In this document: positions 24,288 through 32,917 of the stretch, in pieces | Layout: each line of letters begins with the position of its first letter | How positions within the stretch are numbered: position 1 is the first letter of the stretch | Assembly: GCF_012926525.1 (NCBI RefSeq) | Contig: NZ_JABBNI010000065.1 | Coordinates: 211,056 to 275,055, forward strand | Length of the DNA stretch: 64,000 bases | From: Clostridium muellerianum | GTDB lineage: Bacteria; Bacillota; Clostridia; Clostridiales; Clostridiaceae | Direction: 5' to 3' | Position numbers and translations under genes: made by a program | Notes under the pieces: model-generated | The model's input: only the letters and a program-made list of their open reading frames with translations | What the model was told of the DNA's origin: nothing | The model's database searches: none

Positions 24288-25781
24288 ATGAATTATAGTT
24301 TAAAAGATAAATTGGCCCGTTATATAGATGCTGGATTTCCTATCATATATTTGAATACATTTGAAGAAGATAAAGTTGATTTAATTATTAAAGAGGTAAG
24401 TTGTGGAAAAGAAATTTATGAATGGAATGAGACAAATGGCTACATAGATTTCGAAACAAAGACACCAATGATAGAGGACTGTACTCTAGAGATGATGCTT
24501 GACCAGTTGAAGCCTCAAGAAATGTTGGATAGAAAAATAATTCTACTTAAGGATGTTAATGCCTATTTAGATAACCCTAAGATTGTTTCAAAAATTAAGG
24601 GTGTAGCCAGAATGATTAACCAAGGTGTGGATACTACAATAGTAATTATTTCTAATATATTGGTCGTTCCTAAAGAGTTAGAAAAATTTATTACCATTCT
24701 TGAAATGGATTATCTGAGTAGCGATGAAATTAAACAGATAATTCTAGACTTTATCCAAGAAAATGGTCTTGATGCAGTTAAAGATAGTCTTGTTGATGAA
24801 TTTGCTGTTGCATTTAAAGGGTTAACTGAATTTGAAATTTATAATCTTTTGGCACTATCATACGCTGATGATGGGGAATTGACAAGGCGGGATTTAAGAC
24901 TTATTTTTGACCAAAAGCAGCAGATGATAAAAAAAGCTGGGATTTTGGAAATGATTCCACTTAAAGAAACCATAGACGATATCGGTGGTCTAGAAAATCT
25001 AAAAGGATGGTTTATTCGCAAAGCAAAGGTTTATAAAAACATGAATAAGGCAAAACAGTATGGTGTGGATATGCCAAAAGGTGTATTGATTGCAGGAGTG
25101 CCTGGATGTGGGAAATCATTAAATGCCAAGGCTGCAGCTAATTTGTTTGAAGTACCGCTTCTGCGATTAGATATGGGAAGATTGATGGGAAAGTATGTAG
25201 GTGAATCTGAGGGTAATCTTAGAAATGCAATTGCTCTTGCTGAGGCAATATCGCCATGTGTTTTGTGGATAGATGAATTGGAGAAAGCCTTTGCTGGAAT
25301 TGGAGGAGATGGTGGCGGAGCAGAAGTCACAACTCGATTGTTTGGTAATTTCCTTACATGGATGCAAGAAAAAGACAGTCCAACATTTGTAGTAGCCACA
25401 GCAAATGACATTACAAAGTTACCACCTGAACTTCTACGAAAAGGTCGTTTTGATGAAATCTTTTATGTAGGCTTACCAAGTGAATCCGAAAGAGAAAAAA
25501 TTTTTCAAATACATATTAATAAACGTAGACCCCAAGACTTGAAGAGTATAAGAATATCTGAACTTGTTGTAAAAACAAAAGGGTTCAGTGGAGCTGAGAT
25601 TGAAGGTGTTATTAAAGATGCAGTGGAGACAGCATTTGCAGATGATAAGAAATGTGTACAAACGCAAGATGTAATTAATGCTATAAATAATACGCATTCA
25701 CTTTCAGAAATTATGAAGGATGCGCTTGAAAAGATGTCTAAGGAATATGAAAATAGAAAATTCAAGAATGCTTCTAAGTGA
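24288..25781 (+). CDS. Ycf46-like AAA ATPase of the WYL operon
   Basis: A 497-residue AAA ATPase. Residues 1-200 form a degenerate ATPase-like domain (YLNTFEEDKVDLIIKEV, then LSSDEIKQII), and residues 215-470 the active module: GVLIAGVPGCGKSLNAKA (Walker A), CVLWIDELEKAFAG (Walker B), VVATANDITKLPPELLRKGRFDE (sensor 1 and Arg fingers), GFSGAEIEGVI (sensor 2). This is the Ycf46/FtsH-like arrangement of the Cdc48-type AAA group. It probably remodels or unlocks a partner, most likely the membrane-active product of the next gene, 10 nt downstream. Confidence 0.85.
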   Translation: MNYSLKDKLARYIDAGFPIIYLNTFEEDKVDLIIKEVSCGKEIYEWNETNGYIDFETKTPMIEDCTLEMMLDQLKPQEMLDRKIILLKDVNAYLDNPKIVSKIKGVARMINQGVDTTIVIISNILVVPKELEKFITILEMDYLSSDEIKQIILDFIQENGLDAVKDSLVDEFAVAFKGLTEFEIYNLLALSYADDGELTRRDLRLIFDQKQQMIKKAGILEMIPLKETIDDIGGLENLKGWFIRKAKVYKNMNKAKQYGVDMPKGVLIAGVPGCGKSLNAKAAANLFEVPLLRLDMGRLMGKYVGESEGNLRNAIALAEAISPCVLWIDELEKAFAGIGGDGGGAEVTTRLFGNFLTWMQEKDSPTFVVATANDITKLPPELLRKGRFDEIFYVGLPSESEREKIFQIHINKRRPQDLKSIRISELVVKTKGFSGAEIEGVIKDAVETAFADDKKCVQTQDVINAINNTHSLSEIMKDALEKMSKEYENRKFKNASK

Positions 25782-25791
25782 GGTGGGAAGA

Positions 25792-27330
25792 ATGGAAGAA
25801 AAGAAAAATTTAAAAGAAGTCACCAGTACGGAATATATATCTGAAAGAGAGGCTAAAACTGTAAAGGAGATTTTTAAAAAGTATCTTAAAGCTTATAAAG
25901 AAAAAGATGCATCAGTGACGGATAAAGAATGGTTAGAGCAATTATTTAAGACTGAATTGTCAGAAGTAACTGATGAAGAAGCAAAGCAAGACGCTGAAGA
26001 GATTGTAGAATCTATAAAAGTGTTTGATAGCAATTTGCAATCTGTAAATGAGGCTGCAGCACGAGGGACATCTAAAGAAAGTTGGCTTGTAGATAAAATG
26101 CAAGAAGTATCAGTAGGTATGGCTGTAAATGAATATGGTCAAGTACTACAATCAATAGATGATATTTTGTATCATAAAAACATGGAGTTGGCATATGCGT
26201 TGCAACGTTCAACAGATGGATATATAAAGATGAGTCCAAATTTGGACGGAAATATTGCTGAAAATATGATTGCAAAAACTACAGAATTAAGTGGTTTCCT
26301 TCAAGGTAAAAATATTAAAGTTGAAGTAAGGGATGTTTTTACAAGCAATTCTGTAGATGTAAGAGCTATTAATCTTGATACTGGAAAATATCAAAATTAT
26401 CAACTTAAATTTGGTAACGATGCAAAGGCAACAATAGATTTAATTGAGCGTGGCAATTATAACAATCAACAAATAATTGTTCCTTCAGAACAATTAGAGG
26501 AAGTGCAAGCTCATTTTAAAGCAAAAGGTTCTTCGAAAACAATATCAGACCATATTGATGCTTGGGGGGCAAAAGGAAAGAAGTTCACGAAGGATGACAT
26601 GAAAGAACTTCAGTTAGCTGCACAAGAAGATGGAATTATGCCAAGTATGGATTATAGTCATTATCAAACTAAAGATTTGGCAATGTCTATCGGAAAAAAT
26701 GTGGGTGCAATGGCATTACAAGCTGCAGCAGTAACAACAGGACTTAATATTGCTAATAAGATATTCAATGGTGAAAAAATTGATGCTGATGAAATGGTTG
26801 AAATTGCAATTAAAACAGGAGCAGATACCTCTATTAAAGTTGTTTCGGCTGGAACACTTCAAGTTGCTATTCGAAAGGGTATAATTTCATTTATACCAAA
26901 AGCAACTCCTGCTGGTGTAATTGCCAATATAGCTTGTGTAGGAATTGAAAATGTAAAGATATTAGCAAAAATCACATCCGGAGAATTATCTATGACAAAA
27001 GGGCTCGACCAAATGGGAAGAGTTACAACATCAATGATTGGTGGATTATGTGGAATGGCTAAAGGCGCTACACTTGGAGCATCATTAACTGCATGGATGC
27101 CTGTAATTGGAGCACCCTTAGCAGTTGTGACAGGATTTTTAGGAGGCATGGTTGGTTATTTTGGTGGTTCTAAATTTGGAGATGTCATTTATAGTGCCGG
27201 AAAAAAAGTTGCAGGTGGAGCCAAGAGTGTAGCAAAGGCTGCTGTGAATGGATTGAAATCTGCTGGTCGTGCGATTGCTAGTGGAATTAAGTCAGCGGGA
27301 CGTGCAGTAGCAAGTTTTCTCGGGTTTTAA
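25792..27330 (+). CDS. putative membrane-active effector of the WYL operon
   Basis: A 512-residue protein of no family I recognise. Residues 1-280 are charged and helical. Residues about 285-470 contain several Gly/Ala-rich hydrophobic segments (MALQAAAVTTGLNIA; GVIANIACVGI; MIGGLCGMAKGATLGASL; VIGAPLAVVTGFLGGMVGYFGG). The last 40 residues are a cationic amphipathic tail with two tandem 11-mers, GLKSAGRAIAS and GIKSAGRAVAS, then FLGF, like a pore-forming peptide. ATG 25792 follows GAGGTGGG. Downstream of an AAA protein under WYL control, it may be the killing component, but this is inference. Confidence 0.6.
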   Translation: MEEKKNLKEVTSTEYISEREAKTVKEIFKKYLKAYKEKDASVTDKEWLEQLFKTELSEVTDEEAKQDAEEIVESIKVFDSNLQSVNEAAARGTSKESWLVDKMQEVSVGMAVNEYGQVLQSIDDILYHKNMELAYALQRSTDGYIKMSPNLDGNIAENMIAKTTELSGFLQGKNIKVEVRDVFTSNSVDVRAINLDTGKYQNYQLKFGNDAKATIDLIERGNYNNQQIIVPSEQLEEVQAHFKAKGSSKTISDHIDAWGAKGKKFTKDDMKELQLAAQEDGIMPSMDYSHYQTKDLAMSIGKNVGAMALQAAAVTTGLNIANKIFNGEKIDADEMVEIAIKTGADTSIKVVSAGTLQVAIRKGIISFIPKATPAGVIANIACVGIENVKILAKITSGELSMTKGLDQMGRVTTSMIGGLCGMAKGATLGASLTAWMPVIGAPLAVVTGFLGGMVGYFGGSKFGDVIYSAGKKVAGGAKSVAKAAVNGLKSAGRAIASGIKSAGRAVASFLGF

Positions 27331-27435
27331 GATAAATTTTATGTCACCTTAAAACAGAGTGATATCTGTTTTAAGATATAAAAATAATTAAATTCGGGAA
27401 AGATATTTAATTATTACACTAAGAAAGTATGAAAT

Positions 27436-28197
27436 TTGACGATGGTGGTGATATGTTTGGAGAGTAAAGAAGAAATAAATTCAATTTTTAATAATTATAA
27501 AGTGTGTATAGATGACACATTTTCTTGTGATAATGAGCTGAAATGGGTATTGAATAATATTAAAGAACATCAATCATTCGAGAAACCGGATGCGTATTTG
27601 GTTAATAATGACAATATATATGCAATTGAGCATTTCCAAATTTCACAATATAGACAATATAAAGGGAGCGATACTGCAAGAATTGCAAAAGGGTCAAAAG
27701 AAAACCGTGATAAAATGAAGAATGATAGGGATTTTGACTTAAAACCAAGTATTGAAAACTTGATTGCTGCTTTAACCAAAAACCTTAAGTCTCATGCTAG
27801 TAGTTTCGAATCATATAAATCAAACATTTTGAGCATTGCAAACAGTCAAAATAAACACTATAGATTGATAATTCTTATAGAGGACTCTACAGAATCAGCT
27901 TATATAGTTAGAAGTAAAGATACGAAAGCTGTTAATCCTCTCTTACTGAAGCAGATTGTTGAATGTATTTTAGAATTTAAAAATAACGTGTGGGCAGTAC
28001 TATATTCATATGGAAATGAAGTTGATAAGGTGTTGACTGGATGTACAGTTGAAGAATTAGAGGAAAATGCAAAGAATCGATGTTTTGATGCAATTGACTA
28101 TGTACCTTTTGAAACAGATAGAGAATTGCATATTTCAAAGGATAGCCATAAAGAAGACAGTAATACAGTCACTATTAGATTGTTTGACCGATTATAG
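27436..28197 (+). CDS. hypothetical protein after the effector, possible nuclease fold
   Basis: A 253-residue protein with the stretch EKPDAYLVNNDNIYAIEHFQIS (about residues 50-71, read in parts), an Asp then Glu on neighbouring strands as in PD-(D/E)xK folds, but without a clear ExK. The rest is mixed alpha/beta. The true start may be TTG at 27457 after GGTGGTGAT. It is 105 nt after the effector gene and ends before a strong terminator, so it may be part of the same transcript or a separate immunity gene. Function not known. Confidence 0.5.
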   Translation: MTMVVICLESKEEINSIFNNYKVCIDDTFSCDNELKWVLNNIKEHQSFEKPDAYLVNNDNIYAIEHFQISQYRQYKGSDTARIAKGSKENRDKMKNDRDFDLKPSIENLIAALTKNLKSHASSFESYKSNILSIANSQNKHYRLIILIEDSTESAYIVRSKDTKAVNPLLLKQIVECILEFKNNVWAVLYSYGNEVDKVLTGCTVEELEENAKNRCFDAIDYVPFETDRELHISKDSHKEDSNTVTIRLFDRL

Positions 28198-28313
28198 ATT
28201 GTAAGAAATTTAATGGAAAGGAAAAATCTTTTATTCTCAAAAAAATGTTCTTGGTTCTCCTTAAACACTTTGATTAAGCCAACAAAACAAACAGTAAATA
28301 GATAATAAAAGGC

Positions 28314-28352
28314 AACACAGCCCTTGGTGTTTTTTACTGGGGGCTGTGTTAC
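28314..28352. terminator. bidirectional terminator between convergent genes
   Basis: AACACAGCCC (28314-28323) pairs with GGGCTGTGTT (28341-28350), with T-rich loop and flanks. It ends the WYL operon and the leftward gene at 28352. Confidence 0.85.
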
Positions 28353-28735
28353 TATTCACTTTTATCTTGTTTCTGTAAAAACTTACGCATATTTATCATT
28401 TTTTCAAAGAAGTCAACATCACTAATTCTAGGCTTTGGCTCTTCCTCAAAACCCGCATAGGCTTCAGGTGGTAAAGGCTCCTTGTATAGAGCATGCCTAT
28501 CGTGGGGTTTTCGATTGAGCAGTCTATAAATCTCACTTGCTGGTATACGCATATGACCGCCATACGTGATTACCACAGTTAGAACGCCTTTGTGATACCA
28601 CTCCCGCAGAGTTTCCGTGGTGATACAGAGCATGGCTGCTGCTTGTTGTGGCCTTAATAACTTTTCTTGCAAATCTTGTGCTTCTTGTAAACATTGTAAT
28701 TCTTGCTGTTCTTGCTTTACTTGTAATTCTTTCAT
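28352..28735 (-). CDS. MerR/excisionase-type HTH protein with Gln-rich N terminus
   Basis: A 127-residue protein. Residues 1-27 are a Gln/Glu-rich helix (KQEQQELQCLQEAQDLQEK). Residues 28-75 are an HTH_17 excisionase domain (LLRPQQAAAMLCITTETLREWYHKG, then MRIPASEIYRLL). The C terminus is Pro-rich and acidic. It may regulate the element or act with a recombinase. ATG 28735 follows GGAGGTGATG. It lies in the same leftward direction as the zinc-ribbon gene upstream. Confidence 0.72.
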   Translation of the reverse strand: MKELQVKQEQQELQCLQEAQDLQEKLLRPQQAAAMLCITTETLREWYHKGVLTVVITYGGHMRIPASEIYRLLNRKPHDRHALYKEPLPPEAYAGFEEEPKPRISDVDFFEKMINMRKFLQKQDKSE

Positions 28736-28786
28736 TTACATCACCTCCATATGGCTGATACGGAGCAAAAGAGTTTGAAATTTCTC

Positions 28787-29056
28787 TTAATAATTGTTTT
28801 CATTACACATCTTTGTGTCTATTCGGAAAACACGTTCAATGTCTTTTTCCTGTTGTAAACGCATATAAGCTACCAGCCTATATGTGTGCTCGCTTATACC
28901 CATCAGTTTGCAATAATCCCGTATAGTACGCTTCGGTTGCTCTGTCCTACTGTGCTTCAATATGGCTGCTATCTGCTCGTCTGTTAGACTGATGTGTCTG
29001 CCGTCAGCTTTGTGATATCGACGCCCACAGGTAGGGCATCTCTCTCCGTTTAACAT
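28787..29056 (-). CDS. zinc-ribbon/HTH protein, paralogue of the 20435-20761 product
   Basis: An 89-residue protein: GERCPTCGRRYH knuckle, GRHISLTDEQIAAILKHSR, then RTIRDYCKLMGISEHTYRLVAYMRL. It has the same order of motifs as the product of 20435-20761 but is shorter at the C terminus. The lone C-x-x-C may need dimerisation to bind zinc. It precedes the MerR-like gene and could be a small DNA-binding control protein. Confidence 0.6.
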   Translation of the reverse strand: MLNGERCPTCGRRYHKADGRHISLTDEQIAAILKHSRTEQPKRTIRDYCKLMGISEHTYRLVAYMRLQQEKDIERVFRIDTKMCNENNY

Positions 29057-29260
29057 TTAACTTCACCCCTTGTTGTTGTTTATTTATAAACTTAATATTA
29101 GACAGGCTCCCCAGTACACTTGATTTCGCTAACTAATAAATTAGCAGTAGCCCGAGTGTGAGCTACTACTTTTGGATATGTGATTTAGATTTAGAATTGC
29201 CGTTTGTATTTCGGGTGTGTCGATAGGCTATACCCATATGATAGAGACTAAAACCGTATC

Positions 29261-29314
29261 AATAGGGTAGTATATTTAATTATGATATGTATCATAATAC
29301 GCAAATACCCTATT
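29261..29314. promoter_or_regulatory. nested palindromes upstream of the resolvase gene
   Basis: Outer inverted repeat AATAGGGTA (29261-29269) / TACCCTATT (29306-29314). Inner TATGATA-TG-TATCATA (29281-29296). This fits a res-type recombination site or operator for the serine recombinase that starts at 29393. Confidence 0.5.
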
Positions 29315-29392
29315 GGCATAGTTTAACTCTTATGATAGTATGTGAGAGTAGGGATTTATATTGCAGGCACTAATTTTAAGGAGGCGTTAGTT

Positions 29393-29974
29393 ATGAAGGT
29401 TGGTTATGTACGTGTATCCTGTGGAGAAACCCAGAACACAGCCAGACAGGACACTCTTATGGCTGAGCTACAAGTAGATAAGATTTACACCGATAAAATG
29501 TCAGGTAAAGATGCGTCAAATCGCCCGCAATTACAGTCTATGCTTGACTTCGTGCGTGAGGGCGATGTTGTTGTTTCGGAAAGTATATCGAGAATTGCTC
29601 GTAGTACCCGTGATTTTCTAAGCATCATGGATAAACTCAACCAGAAAGGTGTTACTTATATAAGTAGAAAAGAGTCTATTGATACCTCCACACCGCAAGG
29701 AGTCTTTATGATGACCGTGTTCGCCGCCCTTTCAGAGCTGGAGAGGCAGACTACTCGTCAGAGAGCCTTAGAAGGTATAGCTGAGGCTAAAAAACGTGGT
29801 GTATATAAAGGAAGAAAACCCATTGCAATAGATGCTGGTAAATTTAAAAGTGTATATACAGACTGGAAAGCCGGTAAAATAACAGCTGTAGAGGCGTACA
29901 AAAAGCTAGGGATATCTGCTTCGTCGTGGTATCGTAGAGTAAAAGATTATGGAAATCGAGGTGCTACCTTATGA
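29393..29974 (+). CDS. serine resolvase/invertase (small serine recombinase)
   Basis: A 193-residue small serine recombinase. Catalytic Ser in VGYVRVSCGETQNTARQ (Ser about residue 8), the DKMSGKDASNRPQLQSML block, VSESISRIARSTRDF, and the ELERQTTRQRALEGIAEAKKRGVYKGRKP helix (read in parts). The C-terminal HTH is AVEAYKKLGISASSWYRRV. ATG 29393 follows AAGGAGGCG; earlier in-frame codons have no ribosome site. It could resolve element multimers, as on plasmids. It overlaps the next gene by 4 nt. Confidence 0.9.
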   Translation: MKVGYVRVSCGETQNTARQDTLMAELQVDKIYTDKMSGKDASNRPQLQSMLDFVREGDVVVSESISRIARSTRDFLSIMDKLNQKGVTYISRKESIDTSTPQGVFMMTVFAALSELERQTTRQRALEGIAEAKKRGVYKGRKPIAIDAGKFKSVYTDWKAGKITAVEAYKKLGISASSWYRRVKDYGNRGATL

Positions 29975-30465
29975 TGCTTTGCCTTACCTGTGGCTTACAA
30001 CGTCCTAATTCCTATAAGAACAACACCTGCCCAAGGTGTAAATCACACCTAAAATACATTGAAGCTGCAGCTAAAGGTACAGCTGTTAAACTTCATAAGG
30101 CAGGTCTAAGCGTAAGTTATGCCACAGCTGAGGTGTACAGCTATAATAGCTATGCTGTGCATACAGTAAATATTAGTATCGGCCTAGCAAAACCATATCA
30201 AGTTGAGGTATTGCGTAGACTACCAGAAGGATATGAGTATGTTTTCCCTGAAGCACATATTATAGAATATTTAAGTCACATCCCGATAGAGCATCTCCTA
30301 TCTCCTTTACTCACCTATTGTGTACTACGGTATGAGGCTCAGTACCTTGATAATGCTGAGGCAAAGGCTGTACTAAAACAGAAACTAATAGAATTAGATG
30401 ATTGGGTAGACGAGGCTGTTGAGGACGGCTGGCTTGCCATATGCAACCTTGGTGGCCTACTGTGA
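29971..30465 (+). CDS. zinc-ribbon hypothetical protein
   Basis: A 164-residue protein coupled to the resolvase by an ATGA overlap. N-terminal zinc ribbon (CLTCGLQRPN...NTCPRCKSHL), then a mixed fold with repeated Tyr-rich strands. A second protein with the same layout lies at 31570-32028 (CLKCRKYD...RHKCDI; IHIELRHSYPVDIL vs VNISIGLAKPYQVEVL). Function unknown; the position suggests a plasmid-type maintenance or regulation gene. Confidence 0.6.
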   Translation: MMLCLTCGLQRPNSYKNNTCPRCKSHLKYIEAAAKGTAVKLHKAGLSVSYATAEVYSYNSYAVHTVNISIGLAKPYQVEVLRRLPEGYEYVFPEAHIIEYLSHIPIEHLLSPLLTYCVLRYEAQYLDNAEAKAVLKQKLIELDDWVDEAVEDGWLAICNLGGLL

Positions 30466-30516
30466 AGTTTAAAAGGTAGCCCTAAACCTTATACTAAATC
30501 AGGGGAGGTATAGTGT

Positions 30517-30804
30517 ATGTACTGTGTAGAAATAGGAGAACTTAAATGGTGTTACGAAACAGCACTTGAAGCGTGGAACAATAAGCATTTACAGGTGCGA
30601 TTATCGTGCTCTACAATTCACCTAAATAATGGTGCTATTACAGGTGTTAAAATTTATAATGAATTTGTACAGCACCTTGACGATGATGCTGTGTTGCAGT
30701 ATCACACTTTGCATGTATATAAAGTAGTTGTACAGCATTTGTATCACGTGCGTATTGCATTAATATTAAATATAAACTACCGACTTGTACCAACAGGCAC
30801 CTAG
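30517..30804 (+). CDS. hypothetical protein
   Basis: A 95-residue ORF with a good ribosome site (GGGGAGGTATAGTG) before ATG 30517. It opens with MYCVEIGELKW, resembling MYVIERGASAW of the next gene, so the two may share an N-terminal strand module. His/Val-rich C-terminal half. No family recognised. It is one of four small rightward genes after the resolvase. Confidence 0.5.
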   Translation: MYCVEIGELKWCYETALEAWNNKHLQVRLSCSTIHLNNGAITGVKIYNEFVQHLDDDAVLQYHTLHVYKVVVQHLYHVRIALILNINYRLVPTGT

Positions 30805-30903
30805 TCTGCGACAGTTATAAGCTAACCAGTCACAGAGCCGTCTCGCCTGTGTGCTGTTATCTACAAATATATTGATATTTATAAGCTTAAGGAGGTATAA
30901 GTT

Positions 30904-31203
30904 ATGTATGTAATTGAGAGAGGGGCTTCTGCGTGGTTGTGTACCACAGTCATAGAGTCATTTGAAGTTCAAGTTGTACAAATTAGGTTACGAGGTGCTA
31001 TGAAAGATTTTACAAAGTTTCAGCAAAGCATTGATAACTTTGAACGCATAAATGCTGGTGTAATTAGCGTCTACAAGTGCAGTAAAGCTAGAAAGTGTGA
31101 GGATTGTACGAAGTACACAGAATGTAATATACTGCGGACGGTGCAAGAAACCGCGCAAGCTCACGCTGAATGGGTCGAGAGTAATCATGGATACACATTT
31201 TAG
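30904..31203 (+). CDS. hypothetical protein with cysteine cluster
   Basis: A 99-residue ORF after AAGGAGGTATAAGTT. The middle carries KCSKARKCEDCTKYTECNI, four or five Cys in 18 residues, which looks like a zinc or iron-sulfur site. The opening resembles that of the previous gene. Function not known. Confidence 0.5.
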   Translation: MYVIERGASAWLCTTVIESFEVQVVQIRLRGAMKDFTKFQQSIDNFERINAGVISVYKCSKARKCEDCTKYTECNILRTVQETAQAHAEWVESNHGYTF

Positions 31204-31238
31204 TAAACCCAAATAAAAACTACAAGGAGGAATTTTTT

Positions 31239-31566
31239 ATAGATAATAATATTATTATTAAATTTCTGGGCTATTGTCCTGACGGCACATTAAAAATGGC
31301 TCTCAAAAAATCGTAAAAAGCATGGGATTTTAGAAGACTTCTATAATAAAGTAAATCAAGCTACGGATAGTGGATGTAGCTGTTGTAAGCAAGAAACAAC
31401 CTTTGTGTACGCAGTACAACCAGTTGGTCTACCGATAAAACCTACCGTGCTATCCCTCTGTGACTAGTGTATAAGTCAGTTACCTGAGGTGCTAACAATC
31501 ATAAACCTAGATAGTAAAGGTGCTCCTCCTTTACTGATTGATAGACAATATGAAAGCGAGGTGTGA
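31239..31566 (+). pseudogene. broken zinc-motif gene
   Basis: An AAGGAGG site is followed by ATA where a start would be expected. One frame reads IKFLGYCPDGTLKMALKKS then stops at 31314. The next frame continues KKHGILEDFYNKVNQATDS with a C-x-C-C motif to LSLCD and a TAG near 31465, then CISQLPEVLTIINLDSKG to TGA 31564-31566. The reading resembles one small Cys-rich protein broken by a start loss, a frameshift and an amber codon. Confidence 0.5.
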
Positions 31567-31569
31567 CTT

Positions 31570-32028
31570 ATGGACTTGTACTGCTTAAAATGCAGGAAGT
31601 ATGATTACCGCAATCGCCATAAATGCGATATATTAAGCTTAGTACCTGTAACAAGACAATGTCGGACACTAGCTGACAAGCTCTTTGAGCTAGGTGTAGA
31701 ACCACTCAGTGTGGCTCATTTTACACAACCAGTGGTCGGCTCAGAATATAAATATATTATAAGTATACATATAGAGCTACGGCATAGCTATCCAGTAGAC
31801 ATTTTAGGTGACTTACCAATAAAATGGAGGTGGTTTACAGAAACTATAAGCGAAGACCACACACCACTGTCAATACCAGTATTAACATACTACGAAACAT
31901 ATTGTTATGACGGTGTCAAGAGTGTTGATGATAGAGTAAAACAAGTTATAGATGGATTTGTTGATTATCTAGACACTTTTCGTGACCCACAGGCCACAAA
32001 AAGTATACTTATGTTAATGTATGATTAA
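31570..32028 (+). CDS. zinc-ribbon hypothetical protein
   Basis: A 152-residue protein with an N-terminal zinc motif (YCLKCRKYDYRNRHKCD) and a beta-rich middle (YKYIISIHIELRHSYPVDIL). It looks like a distant paralogue of the 29971-30465 product. It ends just before a strong terminator. ATG 31570 follows AGCGAGGTGTG. Function unknown. Confidence 0.55.
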   Translation: MDLYCLKCRKYDYRNRHKCDILSLVPVTRQCRTLADKLFELGVEPLSVAHFTQPVVGSEYKYIISIHIELRHSYPVDILGDLPIKWRWFTETISEDHTPLSIPVLTYYETYCYDGVKSVDDRVKQVIDGFVDYLDTFRDPQATKSILMLMYD

Positions 32029-32032
32029 GACA

Positions 32033-32073
32033 AGAATACCACAGGGGGCGAGTAAAACCTCCTGTGGTATTCT
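32033..32073. terminator. bidirectional terminator
   Basis: A 13-bp stem, AGAATACCACAGG (32033-32045) with its complement at 32061-32073, between convergent genes. Confidence 0.85.
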
Positions 32074-32079
32074 AGCTAC

Positions 32080-32277
32080 TTAGTCATCCTCGCCCTCGGA
32101 GCAACCAAAGTCATCAGGAACAAAGTCAATGTCTGCATAGTGCTTAAAGATAATTGCGTCTGGTATGTCATTAGGACAATCATATTCGTCTACGTGGTCG
32201 TCTTCATCACCGTCACCATAATAATAGTTGGACTTCAACTCTGCTAATTGGTCTTGGTTTAATTCTGTAACTCTCAT
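32080..32277 (-). CDS. small acidic protein
   Basis: A 65-residue, very acidic protein (YYYGDGDEDDHVDEYD, then FVPDDFGCSEGEDD). The opening MRVTELNQDQLAELKSNYY is a form I know from many small proteins of Firmicutes integrative elements and plasmids. ATG 32277 follows AGGTATTATT at good spacing; the frame upstream lacks a site. A DNA-mimic role is possible but only inferred from the charge. Confidence 0.6.
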   Translation of the reverse strand: MRVTELNQDQLAELKSNYYYGDGDEDDHVDEYDCPNDIPDAIIFKHYADIDFVPDDFGCSEGEDD

Positions 32278-32480
32278 AAAAATAATACCTCCATGATAAA
32301 CTAAATTGTTTAGTATCATGATAACTTATTTTTAATTATAATTGTACTTAAATTTACAGCAGGCACTATAAATTTGGATAATAGCCTTGTACTGAAGACA
32401 TATATATAGGTAGAAACTCTAATAACCCTTAGTTGAAGTATCTATCAAGTAATCCCTTAAATGCTCTTTCATATCAACTA

Positions 32481-32514
32481 AAGACACTCAGATAAAACAT
32501 TCTGAGTGTCTTGT
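32481..32514. terminator. terminator hairpin
   Basis: AAGACACTCAG (32481-32491) and CTGAGTGTCTT (32502-32512), perfect 11-bp stem, just outside the leftward ORF at 32521. Confidence 0.75.
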
Positions 32515-32520
32515 TACATA

Positions 32521-32757
32521 TTAAAATAACGTGTTCCCATACCCTAGTTCAACAACTACGGAAACTGCCACCCATTTCTTTATGAACTTATTCTTTTCAT
32601 TTTTACCTACTTGCTCAAAAACTATACGGTCTACAAAGTGTTGAAAACACAGGATTTCTATAAATCCTTTCGGTGTAGTCCTACCACACATTCCACGTAT
32701 GTTGATATGATGGTCATACTGGCGATTGGCGACTTGTGCACTATGCGAGTAGGTCAA
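32521..32757 (-). pseudogene. possible gene remnant at the right end of element B
   Basis: A 78-codon frame that ends next to a terminator, which suggests a real gene end, but it has no ribosome site or clear start. The peptide (NIRGMCGRTTPKGFIEI, QHFVDRIVFEQV) has no family I recognise. It may be the 3' remnant of a longer gene cut during element rearrangement. Confidence 0.3.
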
Positions 32758-32796
32758 AGGTTAAGGGTACTTATGAACAGCCAAATCCAAATAGAA

Positions 32797-32818
32797 GCGT
32801 ACTAAAAGCGTACTAAAA
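32797..32818. repeat. tandem integrase arm-type repeat, right end of element B
   Basis: Two tandem copies of GCGTACTAAAA (32797-32807, 32808-32818), matching the tandem at 9025-9044. Confidence 0.6.
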
Positions 32819-32917
32819 TCCATTGAAGTCATAGAAAATCGAATAAAATATATGAAATTACGGAAATGAAACGCAGTAAAATCAACGATTGGAGCAACTG
32901 GAAAACATACTAGAACA

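Noticed and set aside
32611..32805. A rightward 64-codon ORF near the right end of B
   Set aside because: Lies opposite a better leftward frame, crosses the arm repeats and has no ribosome site.
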